Shown here piece after piece: positions 46,880-56,793 of a DNA stretch of 64,000 nt (the first letter of the stretch is position 1; each line of letters starts with the position of its first letter). The notes under the pieces are model-generated. The model had not been told where the DNA came from. It was given only the letters and a program-made list of their open reading frames with translations, and searched no databases. Location: assembly GCF_030272615.1 (NCBI RefSeq), contig NC_081410.1, positions 124,183,140-124,247,139 of the forward strand, in the 5' to 3' direction. The position numbers and the translations under genes are program-made. The DNA comes from Cryptomeria japonica (Eukaryota > Streptophyta > Pinopsida > Cupressales > Cupressaceae).

Positions 46880-47690
46880 ATTAGCAAGATTGGTTGCAAT
46901 AGAGACAACTCAAAGAAGGGGAGTTCATCTTGAAGATGTAATTGATTGAGAAGAAGTGACTCAAAAAAATCAAGTATATGAAGAAGTGGTGGATGCTACA
47001 AAGACCAAATTTCTTAACACCATTACAAAGATTGGAGGTACACCTATATTAGATACACCCTATTACAATACAAAGCTTGAATGGTGAAGAACTCGTAGAT
47101 GGTTAGATATTTTGACTATAAATATATAGAAGAATCCAAGAAGGTAAAATTTTATTTTACAAGGTTAAAAGGCCATGTAATTTTATGGTAGGACTATGTA
47201 CAAACTAAAAGACAAAAAAAAGGGAAGAGAAAATTATAAGTTGGACTAAAATGGTGTCAAATTTGAACACCAAATTCTTACCTATAGATTATCAATTGGA
47301 TTTATTTAAAAGGTTATAAAACTTAAGACAAAGAAAAGAAAATGTAAAGGAATATATTGAAGAGTTCTACAAACTCACTATAAGGGCTCGACATGTAGAT
47401 GACCCAAAAAAGATAGCAAGGTATGTGAATGGATTGCATTTAAATATTCAAGATGAAATTAGTATGTTTAACTTTAGAAGCATAGAAGAAGCCTATCAAA
47501 GTGCTTTAAAGGTAGAAGAGAAGTTATCTATAAGGCAAAAAAATAGTTCAAGAGGAAGAGGAAGGTCCACTGTTGGAAAAGAACAAGCAAATAATATAAA
47601 GGAACAACAAACATGTGACAAAGAAATTGGGCATAGGGCATTTGAATGTCCTCAAGTACAACAAGGCAATAGTAAAGAGTGTAGCTAGAA
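46880..47690 (+). pseudogene. Gypsy gag of the deletion derivative
   Basis: The gag core is recognisable by translation from about 47100 (KILFYKVKRPCNFM in a shifted frame). The last open block, 47425-47688, has NGLHLNIQDEISMFNFRSIEEAYQSALKVEEKL and an RGRGRS box, then CDKEIGHRAFECP as zinc knuckle. This is close to the gag at 43470-44003 (NGLRFNIQDEIILL). Stops and shifts break the rest. Confidence 0.7.
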
Positions 47691-47759
47691 ATCATGTTGT
47701 ACAAGTAGATGCAAAAAATGTTGCATCACCTTAGCATATAGAAGAACCAAAACAAGGAG

Positions 47760-48376
47760 AAGCATTAATGTTCAAAAGAGTGTTATTAAAATTAGAGAAA
47801 GAAAAGCAAGACCCTAAACAAAGAAGTTTATTTAAGATTGTGTGCAAATCATGTGGAAAGTGTTGCAAGGTAATTGTAGACAACAATAGTATAGATAATT
47901 TGGTGTCATAAGAAATGGTGGAGAAGCTAAAATTGAAAAGGCTAGAGCATCCCAATCCCTACAAAGTTTCTTGGTTGCAAAGAGGTCATCAACTCTAGGT
48001 AAGTGAACAAAGTTTGGTTAGTTTTCAAATTGGAAATTACAAAGATGAAGTTATGTGCTATATAATGCTCATGGATGCTTGTAAAATTCTTTTGGGTAGA
48101 CCCTAACAATTTGATAGAGAAGCTATGCATGATGGAAGAAAAAATACATACACTATTGTTAAGGATGGAAATAAATTTACTCTAAGCTCATTGAAGGAAA
48201 AATTTGAAATAGAAAGTAGTCCTATTGTGTGTTTGAGCATGGAGAAACAATTGTTGAAGGCAACAAAAGAGTTTAGGAGTAATCCATATGAAGTAGATGA
48301 TGGCAAGGAGAGGAGTGATGTTGAAGGCAAGCATAAAATTTTCAAAGAGGTGAAAGAATGCTCGAGAGGACACTAA
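47760..48376 (+). pseudogene. Gypsy protease of the deletion derivative
   Basis: Translation gives KVIVDNNSIDNLVS where the family has DSGSTDNLVS: the D is kept but the following S-G has changed to N-N. Downstream, MDACKILLGRP and QFDREAMHDGRKNTYTIVKDG match the relative at 42768-43181. An in-frame open block (48125-48376) ends in SRGH. There is no RT behind it. Confidence 0.65.
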
Positions 48377-48404
48377 TTATGTTGACTTCAAGAGTAAAAT
48401 TCAA

Positions 48405-48596
48405 TAAAATTTAATAGGAGATTTGGTATTTGCTCATATACCGAATGGGAGATTTATGAAAGGGATTCATGATGAGTTGCAATGGAAGGTATTAGGATCG
48501 TGTGAGGTCCTTAAGAAATTTGCAACAGATGTTTATGAAATAAGGCTTCTAGGAGGAGTAAATATTTCACCAATTTTTAAAGCAAAGGAGGAGTAA
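48405..48596 (+). pseudogene. Integrase tail joined directly to protease
   Basis: Translation of 48420-48590 shows GDLVFAHIPNGRFMKGIH, LQWKVLGSCEVLKKFATDVYEIRL and GVNISPIF, the conserved integrase C-terminal (GPY/F) region. Thus about 3 kb holding RT, RNase H and the integrase core has been deleted between 48376 and 48405. It ends in TAA at 48594. Confidence 0.65.
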
Positions 48597-48798
48597 ATAT
48601 TATTATGAGTGTTCAGTTGTACAAATGGATAAGCAAATTAAGAAGGCCACAATGAAAGTAGATAAGGAATGCAACATAATGATGAAAAGTCAAATGGATG
48701 AAGAAATTATTTGGATCAAAGACAAAGATGGTTGTCCCAAATTCTCCAAATGTTCAAAGTATGAAACTTATGGAGCATTTCTTTTTACCAAGTGAGTT

Positions 48799-49587
48799 TA
48801 ATGCAAGAGCATCACCAATAATGGATTCTTATTTTAGAATTTGATTGCTTTTGGGATGTCATATGGGAAATAGATGGTGCAGTGCCTATTTTTAACCTTT
48901 TTTTTCACTATTGGCTAATGTAGGATAGGGAGATATTTAATTTGTTTCTAGAGGTGTTTCAATCTATTCTTGGAAAAATTTGTGTGGGGTCATGGACTTG
49001 GTAAACATCTTGTTATAGCCTTATCATTTTTCTTTATTTAAATCAAGTTTTGTTTTTAGTGGAGAGGTGAAACAATAGGTTGATAAAAAAGAAAAGAAAG
49101 AAGTTGTTATTATTCTCTTAGCCCGAGGTAGAATAAGATTGAGTAACTTTTGGTAAAATTAAGGAGAGATAGTTTTTTGTGTGAAAATAATTTAGTTCAT
49201 GAGTAATAGCTAGTGTAAAGTCTCTTGGATGGTAGTCATTTTGGTGATGTTTGGAAGAAAAATCTATAGTTGTATTATTGTGGAAGGAACTATGAGTTTG
49301 GGTGAGCAGTCTATGTGGGTATTTTGTTTGTTATATTTTCTCTTCAATTTAGTGAGACATTTTGTAGAAGAGGGGGTGGAAATTCAAATAATATGAGTGT
49401 TGGTGTTGGTTAACTAGTTAATAGTCTAACAATTATATTTTTTATTATTACTGTAAAATCTATGAATCTTTATTCAATACAATATTTATTTAGTTTTTGT
49501 TACTTGTCCTTGTAATCTCTTTTGATCTTTAGGCAAGTTGTTTGAATCAACAACCCTTCATTGGAGTCTTGATTCAGGTCTGCATCA
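48799..49587 (+). repeat. 3' LTR of the deletion derivative
   Basis: A 789-base LTR that pairs with 39750-39879 plus 46075-46721. It begins TAATGCAAGAGCATC, where the 5' LTR begins TGATGTAGGAGCATC, and ends CTGCATCA. Confidence 0.75.
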
Positions 49588-49606
49588 ATAATTTTCATGG
49601 GAAACC

Positions 49607-50946
49607 TGTTGGACATTGTTGTTGCTAGGATGTGTTATTGTCATTGATGTCAACATATTCCTGTGATTTATTGCTCTGGTGATTGCAGATTGGTTTATTG
49701 GGATCATGTTTCGATGTACGGAGTATTTCTAGTGTCATTATATCTTTCTGTATTGGTTTCAATGATACGGGAATCTTAATTGATCAAATCATATGATACG
49801 GTTTGCAATTTTGTTTTTCTGATTAGTGATTTGCAGAGTTTAGTATTTTCTCTAGTATATTCCGATGTGATTAGATCTTGAGATGAGACTTTGGGAGATT
49901 GTTTAGGATGTTCATGTGTATCTTCTTTTCAAATGGTTTGTAATTTGGTGCTTTGCAAGTTATCTTTCTTCGTGACAGTTGTTGTTGTTTGAGTGTTCTA
50001 ATTGAGTTTCAGACGTTGACAGATGAAGATTTGATAAGTGGTGTTGGTGCAGCTGATACTAATGATCCTAATGTGCTTGCTAGTGTTTCCTAATTGTGTC
50101 CTATTTGTTTTTATGATTTGCATTGATCATTATGCGTTGTTGGTGATTTTGTTGATCCAGTGATGTTCTTCGTGTTATGTGGTACTCCTGGTGGTGTAGT
50201 ATGTTGTGCTTGATCTTGGCATGATTTCTGGTGATGTTTCGTGTTTGGAGATTTGATTTAGGTCCATTTTATATCATGTATATCATTATATTGGTCCAAT
50301 GGTTGATCTTTGTATCGTGTAATGTAATTTTGTAATTATGAGTTGAGAGTTTAGCCGACCTTGTTGTCAAGGTTGATGAATTTTATAAATAGGTGATTTA
50401 GTCATGTAATTTAGGTGTTGAGGTTGTATCTGCATTATCAGAGAGTGGTGTATGTGCGAGCAAGGATTCATCTTTTGGTGTAGTGTATTGAGCAGAGATT
50501 GGTTAAGGGCAAACAAATGTGCTTACCCGAAATTGTCATCAGGGATTAGTAAATGTTATTATTGTAGTTCATTTCTTCTAGATTATAGTCTGAATCTTGT
50601 TGTAAGTCAATGAGACTTCCCTAAGGGTTGTTGTCTTCCGAGTTATTGTATTTTGAGCAAGTGAGCTCTAGGAAATGTGCTTGAATGCTGGTACATTCCC
50701 CATTGTAATATTTTCACATACTACTGCAGAGTATCATCTTATTGTGGATAGGTTCCCATTGTGGTTTTTCCCTTAACTGGGTTTTCCACATCAAAATTTT
50801 CATGTTGTGTGTTGTATTACCAATTTTCCTATCTTTGTTGTTGTTGCAGTTTATTAGATTTGAATTTGTGCTTAAGTTTGTAAATCTGGTGAAAACTGAT
50901 TCACCCCCCCCCCCTTCTCAATTTTCCTTCATTGTTTTTACCAACA
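49607..50946 (+). repeat. 5' LTR of a Copia element
   Basis: It begins TGTTGGACATTGTTG and ends TTTTTACCAACA, directly followed by a primer site. Sequence such as GTCATTGATGTCAACATATTCC and the TTCATCGGT / GGTTCCCATTGTGG blocks match the LTRs of the Copia at 9583-16635 in reverse complement. It is a sister copy of that family. The partner LTR is outside the window. Confidence 0.85.
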
Positions 50947-50948
50947 AT

Positions 50949-50961
50949 TGGTATCAGAGCT
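50949..50961 (+). other. Primer-binding site, tRNA-Met type
   Basis: TTGGTATCAGAGC follows the LTR end by two bases, rightward sense. Confidence 0.85.
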
Positions 50962-51002
50962 AGATCCTCTAGAAGAAGCTTAACCACTTGAGGAGATCCG
51001 GG

Positions 51003-51140
51003 ATGGAAACTAGAGGTGTTATATTTAAGGAGAGTCTGAGATTTGATTAAAGTAATTATGCTATATGGAAGAACCAGATGGAGGTGCACTTTAAATGTCA
51101 TGGAGAAGATTACTGGAAGATTAAAAAGAATGCCTATTCT
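51003..51140 (+). pseudogene. Copia gag start, split by the PMD Gypsy
   Basis: An ATG at 51003 opens a gag N-terminus (METRGVIFKESLRFD, a stop, then SNYAIWKNQMEVHFKCHGEDYWKIKKNAYS). It is cut by the PMD Gypsy at 51141, and coding resumes at 63965 (VPPNGPITTYE), exactly as in the sister copy near 15190-15260 (YVLPQNGPSTL). The in-frame stop shows the gag was already broken or decayed. Confidence 0.8.
51136..51140. other. Target-site duplication ATTCT (left copy)
   Basis: ATTCT precedes the left LTR and is repeated at 63960-63964 directly after the right LTR. The Copia gag reads on across the pair. Confidence 0.92.
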
Positions 51141-52700
51141 TGTGTAGGGAAAAAAAAGCGAGACTAGGACAATGTACCCTAATCCTAACTTTTGACACAC
51201 ATTGCGGAATACGAAAGAGCCTAGAGATATCGCACGGTTGGCTACTTCTTTTGGTGAAAGAGAGAGCCACGGGATATCTATTAGGATTTCTATTCCCTTG
51301 TTGAAGTTGAAAAGCTAAAATGATACAAGTTCAAACCCTAACCTCAAAATGTAAGTATGAACTAGTAACCAATTTGCAGAATTGAGATTAAACAATGAAC
51401 AGCTGTAAATGTAAGGATAAAATAGGAATGCAGATATGTACCCGGAGTCGGAATCGGACTGAAAATGTTCGGGACAGGGGTGCGGGCGCCACTGTCCTGA
51501 AAACTGCACCAGAAACCACTGTTTTGCACCCTGAAACACTGTCTGGAAACTGCCGGAAAGCTGTCTGTCCGGAGGACCAGGGCGCCCAGCGCCTCTGTCC
51601 CAGGGACCAGGGCGCCTCTGTGTCCCGCGGCGGCGTCCGAATCCCGAAACCTGCAATAATATCTGAAAAGGGGGAAGGGCGGCTATATAGGGTTTTGCCT
51701 TAGTCAAACCCCCGCTTCGGTGATTTCCACCTCCACGAATAGCCAAGTTGTTTTGTAAAATGTATTGTGTGTGCAGACCTAGTGTGTGTGCAAGGTCCAA
51801 AATGCAAGAAAGCAAACTAGAGCAACCTAGAAAGTAAACCCTAATTGCTTGTAAATGATAATGCAAATGCTCTAAATCAAGATGCAATGTGATCTAAAGC
51901 ATGAACAAATGATATATCAAAGCTTATGTAAGGACATGAAAACAATATGAAATCATACCCAACCCTCAAGGGAGGAGTACAAGCCAATCTTCAGTCGGTA
52001 ATCTCCTATTGTTCTTCAATGTCTTCCAAGCCCTAATTGGATGAATGAATGAATTTGATAGATGCTTGATAGAATGATGTTTAGTGTTGTTGAAGTCTTC
52101 AAAGATCTGCTCTTTCCCTGCATATGAAGTTCCTGGAAACAAAAATCGGATCCCTTCAAATGAGGAAAGAGAGCTTTTATGTATGAAACCCTAGGTCATA
52201 AATGCGTATTTTGGCCAACCTAGAGATTGAATATCCCACCAATTTCTTGGGGTTAAGCTTTATTTTATGATTGGATCGTGCTCCCAAAATTTTGGGAAAA
52301 ATGTCCGGGACCATGTTGCATGGGCGCCATGGTCCCGACAACTTTTCACCAAATTTTCAGGGCCGTCGGATATGATGATTTTAGAGAGAATCCCGAAGTT
52401 ACAGGTGATTTCGAGATGTTTTGACCCCGAAACCAAGCCCCCAAGTTCGAAATAGGACTTAATTAGGGTTTTTGATTAAGTGGTGTGTTGGAGGAATAAA
52501 ATGCGAAGGGCGCGCTTTAGTGAAAGGGCCCAACTTTATGATGTAGAGCATGATGAAGTAAGACCTTAGACCTAATTAATTTGATCAATTAAGTGCTTAA
52601 GGAGAAATGCAATGCAGAATGCAAAATGCACTAAGGCAGGTGCTAAACTAGGTGCGAAATTGTACCACCCTAGCGAGTGCGTACAATTTACGACGCTACA
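51141..52700 (-). repeat. 3' LTR of the PMD Gypsy
   Basis: On the + strand it runs TGTGTAGGG ... GACGCTACA, 1,560 bases. Against the other LTR it lacks 102 bases of the GC-rich repeat block (after about 51613) and differs at three CpG positions. A 190-codon frame (51315-51887, minus) is the same LTR sequence as that at 62472-63146 and has no domain. Confidence 0.93.
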
Positions 52701-52715
52701 TTTAGCCCCCACTTT
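52701..52715 (-). other. Polypurine tract of the PMD Gypsy
   Basis: The minus strand reads AAAGTGGGGGCTAAA just before the 3' LTR start TGTAGCGTCG. It is the same layout as AAAGTGAGGACTAAA at 27658-27672. Confidence 0.75.
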
Positions 52716-53245
52716 AGCGGTCATATGAGTACTACGTGCATATGCAAGCTAAAGTACAGAAAAGTAAACATTATTTGAAAAGGATATATCCATAAGTCAT
52801 CGGACGAAGCCCCCAGCGGTATCTGCAGTACACAGTTAGGAACCGCACCCTACAAAACAAACGTTAGATCACAAAATCACCTAATGCTTACTAGGGAAAG
52901 TGATGAAATCTGTGAGTAGCTATATGCCCCCCCCTGTTTCGACTTGCTTATTTAGGGAGGTGAAACAGGGTAGCATGTTTACTTGCATCAAATTATGTAA
53001 TAGAGTGTTGATGAGGGGTGTTCACTAAATAGGCTTCATCAGAGCACTTTTTGGAACATCCCGAGAGTAGGAGAAGGAAAATACGATTCCAACGCAACAA
53101 ACGGCTCGAAAATCGCATCTCCCAAACCCAAGTTATGATAAAATGAATGATAGGGGAAAATTAGGGTTTCGAGAAGTAAGAATAAGGAAACAAGAGTATA
53201 TACTTCGAAAGTGACACTTGTATTCGTCACTTTGTCGATTTCAGG
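52716..53245 (+). other. Region upstream of the PMD gene
   Basis: Non-coding sequence between the polypurine tract and the first PMD exon. It should hold the promoter of the PMD gene. A TATA-like GTATATAC lies at about 53192-53199, and a possible splice acceptor TTGTCGATTTCAG ends at 53245. No other gene is supported. Confidence 0.4.
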
Positions 53246-53364
53246 ATACTATTTAGCGGAGCGGAGCCCACATAGCCATCATCATGCCTTCACGATGACC
53301 GGAGCATCTCACGAGGATCGAGATCCTGCACCAGGCCGTGATCGACGACGAGCCACTGGACGAG
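53246..53364 (+). other. Possible first (leader) exon of the PMD gene
   Basis: This ends at a strong plant donor GACGAG/GTGAGT (53365). An ATG at 53295 would read MTGASHEDRDPAPGRDRRR, but its phase at the donor does not match that of the next exon, and the phase that does match is closed by TGA at 53296. I therefore read it as untranslated leader, or as a coding exon disabled by an indel. Its left limit is uncertain. Confidence 0.4.
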
Positions 53365-53717
53365 GTGAGTTGACTGAACATTTGACTTTTGATTTCTCGC
53401 ATGTTTGACTTTTTCGTGATCGAATGCGGACCTTGAACGCCGATCGGGGCCCACCTAGGGCGCCCTGGTCCCTGAGGGGCGCCCTGGTCCCCCCAGGGTG
53501 CCATGGTCCCTGACAGGGGCGCCATGGTCCCTGCAGGGCGCCATGGTCCCTGACAGGGCGCCATGGTCCCCTCAGGGCGCCATGGTCCCCAATCAGGGCG
53601 CCATGGTCCCCAATCAGGGCCTGGCGAGGGTTACAAGGCAAGCATTCAATGTTCAACAGTTTGCATTTGCGATTTCGATGATTGAGTACTAATTTTGGTC
53701 ATGTTTTCGTTTTGCAG
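53365..53717 (+). other. PMD gene intron 1 with minisatellite
   Basis: Starts GTGAGTTGAC and ends GTTTTCGTTTTGCAG, fitting plant splice sites, with a T-rich end. It is 353 bases long and houses the GGCGCC-containing tandem array. The site of the next exon begins the PMD reading frame directly. Confidence 0.6.
53457..53621. repeat. Minisatellite with GGGCGCCATGGTCCC core
   Basis: About eight units of 18-22 bases, each AGGGCGCC(A or C)TGGTCCC plus a variable spacer (CTGA, CCCC, AATC). Cores contain two overlapping palindromes, GGCGCC and CCATGG. The reverse complement occurs in the LTR leader of the same element (51570-51620, 62730-62820), and one forward copy is at 52321-52336 and 63577-63592. 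Confidence 0.85.
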
Positions 53718-55359
53718 GGTCTCCCATACATGAGAGAGCACATAGCGGGACACATTCTTCGCACTTTGCGAGACCAGATTCCACGGCTGACTCAGTCAAA
53801 GAGAGACACCTTATCGATAGTAGGATTGTGGTACATGATTCTTATGTCGGCCATTCGATTTCATCCCACGATGTTGATGGCACTGATGGAGAGATGGGAT
53901 CCTGACACCTGTACCTTTCACCTTCCGGTAGGAGAGTTGACAGTCACACTCGAGGATGTGTACCGTATACTGCGTCTTCCTATCAGAGGAGCGACAGTCA
54001 CATATGCGACTGATCGGGTAGCAGAGGATCATCAGAGGGAGCAGATGTACTGCATAGGGAGAGTCATGCCGAGCGAGACGAGAGGTCGTATCATGGTCAG
54101 CTAGCTCTTACATCCTACAGGGGAGGTACCACTTCTGAGACGCCTCATGATAGCCATCATAGCACTAGCCGTCTGCCCTAATGGGCGAGGGACACACATG
54201 CATGGGGGCCTCACATGGTGTATCAGAGGGATGGAGAGACATAGGAGAGTTTATGCATGGGGTCAGAGTATGCTTGCACATCTCTATCACGACCTTGAGG
54301 AGTATGTATTCGGACAAGGTTGTAGTTTGATGACATGCACACTTCTGCAGGTGTGGATCTTAGAGCACTTCACATGCACCAGGCCCGTCGGCTATCCACT
54401 GAGTATAGCGAGCGAGCGACCTAGGGTGTTCGCTTATCCACTGACCAGCGAGTGGAGATTTGGGGATTTGTTGTATTGGAGAGTGATTATTGATAGACTG
54501 ACAGTCGAGGTGACAGTGTGGAGACCTTACCTACGGATGCACAGATGGGATGGTATGGAGAGACAGTTAGCATGTCTACAGAGGAACCGCCTACTGCGGG
54601 GGCGATATGCACACATCATAGTCCCTTTCTACTTTGACCGAGTACGGAGGCAGTTCGGACTAGAGCAGTGTGTTCCAGCCGATGTGCCCATCTATACTCG
54701 ACACTCACGGGTCCTTCCCAGACCTAGAGCAGTAGTGAGACCGACGGTGGATGATATCGAGACGACAGACTTAGAGGGATCAGATCAGGATGTAGTCACT
54801 GACTATTCTGCAGAGCCTGGAGCACAGCGTAGATATGTTTCATGGTTCATGAGATCATATCCAGGTCCTATCTTTCCACCAGATCATCCGACAGGCTATC
54901 CAGGCCCATGGAGACATGGAGACCGAGACGAGGATGAGGGATCCAGGTCAGAGGAGCCAAAGGAGGGAGAGGATCATGAGGAGGCGGGAGATCCTGATCC
55001 ACCTACAGGCGATCAGCCTAGTGACGAGGAGGAGGAGGATGAGGATGCAGATAGAGAGGAGGATGAGGAGGATGCAGGTGATGATGTGGATGAGGACGAG
55101 GATGATGATGATGAGGAGGAGGATAGAGATGATGAGGAGGAGTCAGATGCAGCTCCCCACCATTCAGGAGACGATACCATAGCTCTGGATCCACCTCTTA
55201 TTCCCCAACAGGGGGAACAGGAGGCGATACGGAGACCTATCACCAATACCGTCCAGTCTCCACCCATCGTGGATAGAGTATACGAGCGAGGGGAGCCTAG
55301 CGGTTCTCAGTCACAGATACTACCATATCATGATCCCTACTGGCGCGAGGGAGATCCAG
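53718..55359 (+). CDS. Plant mobile domain (PMD) protein, exon 2
   Basis: PMD is a domain shared by the Arabidopsis MAIN/MAIL proteins and plant transposons. The likely start is ATG at 53730. The N-terminal part has LMERWDPDTCTFHLPVGELTVTLEDVYRILRLP, a PMD hallmark (counterpart FxLPVGEMTITLxDVxxLxGLP). After an in-frame TAG at 54102-54104, coding goes on with LAHLYHDLEEY, LLQVWILEHF and IIVPFYFDRVRRQFGLEQCVP, all PMD landmarks. From 54900 comes a long acidic region. It lies on the strand opposite gag-pol. Exon 2 ends in phase 1 at the donor CAG/GTATAG. One TAG means this copy may be broken. Confidence 0.85.
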
Positions 55360-55438
55360 GTATAGTAGGTGTATATTGATTGATTAATGCTTTGATGATA
55401 TAGAATGGTACTAACAAAGATCTATTCTACTGCCACAG
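55360..55438 (+). other. PMD gene intron 2, 79 bases
   Basis: It begins GTATAG and ends CTACTGCCACAG. A TACTAAC branch-site sequence lies at 55408-55414, about 25 bases from the acceptor. Its removal joins exon 2 and exon 3 in frame and removes a TGA at 55377-55379. All three signals together make this a well-supported intron. Confidence 0.75.
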
Positions 55439-55929
55439 CTAATGTGCAGGAATGGCGTTCTTTGATTCAGCAGGCAATGACAGACATCTCCATGACAGCA
55501 CAGATCCCTAGTTCCTCACAGATTGCCTACAGGCCTCAGGGGAACGCGGGTCGACATGAGGATTTGTTTTTCCCATTCCAATTACAGGTAGATATATGGA
55601 GGGAGAGAGAGAGAATCCTATCAGAGGATCTCCGTCAGGCGCGTCAGAGAGAGGGAGTCCTATCGGAGGATCTCCATCAGGCACGGCAGAGAGAGAGAGT
55701 CCTATCAGAGGATCTCCATCAGGCGGGGCAGAGAGAGAGAGTCCTATCAGAGGACCTCCAGCAGGTGCGGCGAGATCTAGTAGCAGCCCAGACCGAGGCT
55801 ACCACCTATCGTGCGATCCTCATGGATAGGGATCGTAGGAGTTCCTCTCGGAGTCACTCACGATCTGTATCACGCTACACACCCATGGGTCCACCTCCAC
55901 GGCCAGATCAGGAGGGAGCATCCAGTTGA
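55439..55929 (+). CDS. PMD protein, exon 3 with coiled-coil repeats
   Basis: Exon 3 continues the frame for 162 codons to TGA at 55929. 55604-55771 carries four 42-base repeats coding a 14-residue unit (RERERVLSEDLHQA and variants), with heptad-like spacing of L and acidic/basic partners, likely a coiled coil for oligomer formation. The end is basic and serine/arginine-rich (RRSSSRSHSRSVSR). The repeats are unbroken and in frame, so they may still be under selection or recently amplified. Confidence 0.75.
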
Positions 55930-56553
55930 CACTCTCCAGCCACTAGCCCTAGGGATAGGAGATGATTGTATGATGTAAGAGAGAGGTCACATTTTGGATA
56001 TACAGTGACCCATGTTTGTACACGATCCACATATATGTATATATACATGCTTCTCGTTTTGTCTCAAATGTGTTATCTTTAATGCCTAAAACAATGTATA
56101 TTTTGTTTTGATTAAATCTAATACATTTGGTTAATGTTCATGTATGTTCAGGATTTAATTTCTATGTGATTGATTTCTCAATGCTCCATGATTAAATTGA
56201 TACATGTGTGACTTAATTAAAATATTTAATCAAGTACAACATTGATGATAAGGAAGAAATATGCATTAAGTCTAAGAATCATATAACTAATGTGATTTAA
56301 TTTTGAACTTTAAACACAACATGATACGATTCTACTTAACACACATAAAGACACTGTATAATATGCTAGCATTATGAAAATGTAAACCTTTTACAATTTA
56401 CATTAATGAATTCAAGACAAACTATAAAGTAAGAAGAAATGCTTGTCAGGAACGAAGCAATATAGATCATAAAATTTAATTCTATTTTGCTTTTAATTAA
56501 GAAACACTAACATATTATCCAATGTTGAAGAAGATAGATAAGAAGTGAAGAAT
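55930..56553. other. Tail-to-tail intergenic region
   Basis: Between the end of the PMD gene (+) and the end of the integrase frame (-) lies AT-rich DNA with TATATATGTATATATACATG near 56031-56050. It should contain the convergent 3' ends of the two transcripts. I do not see a defined terminator. Confidence 0.5.
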
Positions 56554-56793
56554 TTAAGCATAATATCTACGCAAGTGCATAGCATTGATAGGTTCTTTAA
56601 GAGGCGTACCGTCTACATCCGCTATTTTGTAAGCACCTGATCCATAATCCTCAATGACGATATATGGTCCAAGCCAATTAGGACTAAATTTTCCCTTTTC
56701 GGTCGGCAGGGCATTCACATTGCGCCGATTCTCATAAAGGACTAAATCACCTACTGAGAAGGAACGTTGAATAACCTTATCATTATAGCTTCG
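56554..56793 (-). pseudogene. Integrase tail beyond a TAG codon
   Basis: The 80 codons after the TAG continue in the same frame to TAA at 56554. They encode the integrase tail with SFSVGDLVLYENRR and KGKFSPNWLGPYIV, the conserved GPY/F region. It is therefore part of the same protein in intact relatives. The stop is most simply a CAG to TAG change at a CHG site, but readthrough cannot be excluded from sequence alone. Confidence 0.8.

Larger units (their letters stand above)
39750..49587 (+). mobile_element. Gypsy deletion derivative, with a nested Gypsy
   Basis: Two LTRs of the same family bound it: the 5' LTR is split (39750-39879 plus 46075-46721) and the 3' LTR is 48799-49587. A near 5-bp target duplication is present (ATAAA 39745-39749, ATAAT 49588-49592). 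After the primer site (ATTGGTATCAGAG, 46721-46733) come gag, protease and then directly the integrase tail. RT, RNase H and the integrase core are missing. It cannot move by its own enzymes. Confidence 0.75.

Noticed and set aside
53253-53692. Repetitive proline/glycine-rich frames on both strands
   Set aside because: They are translations of the intron minisatellite, with different repeat products in several frames, and are removed by the predicted splice.
54096-54132. A mini-intron that would remove the TAG in the PMD frame
   Set aside because: The only acceptor-like CTACAG is about 24 bases from any possible donor, far below the size of plant introns, and the flanking codons continue in frame without it.
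55013-55267. A serine-rich minus-strand frame
   Set aside because: It is the antisense of the GAG/GAT-rich acidic region of the PMD protein; polyserine arises from that composition.
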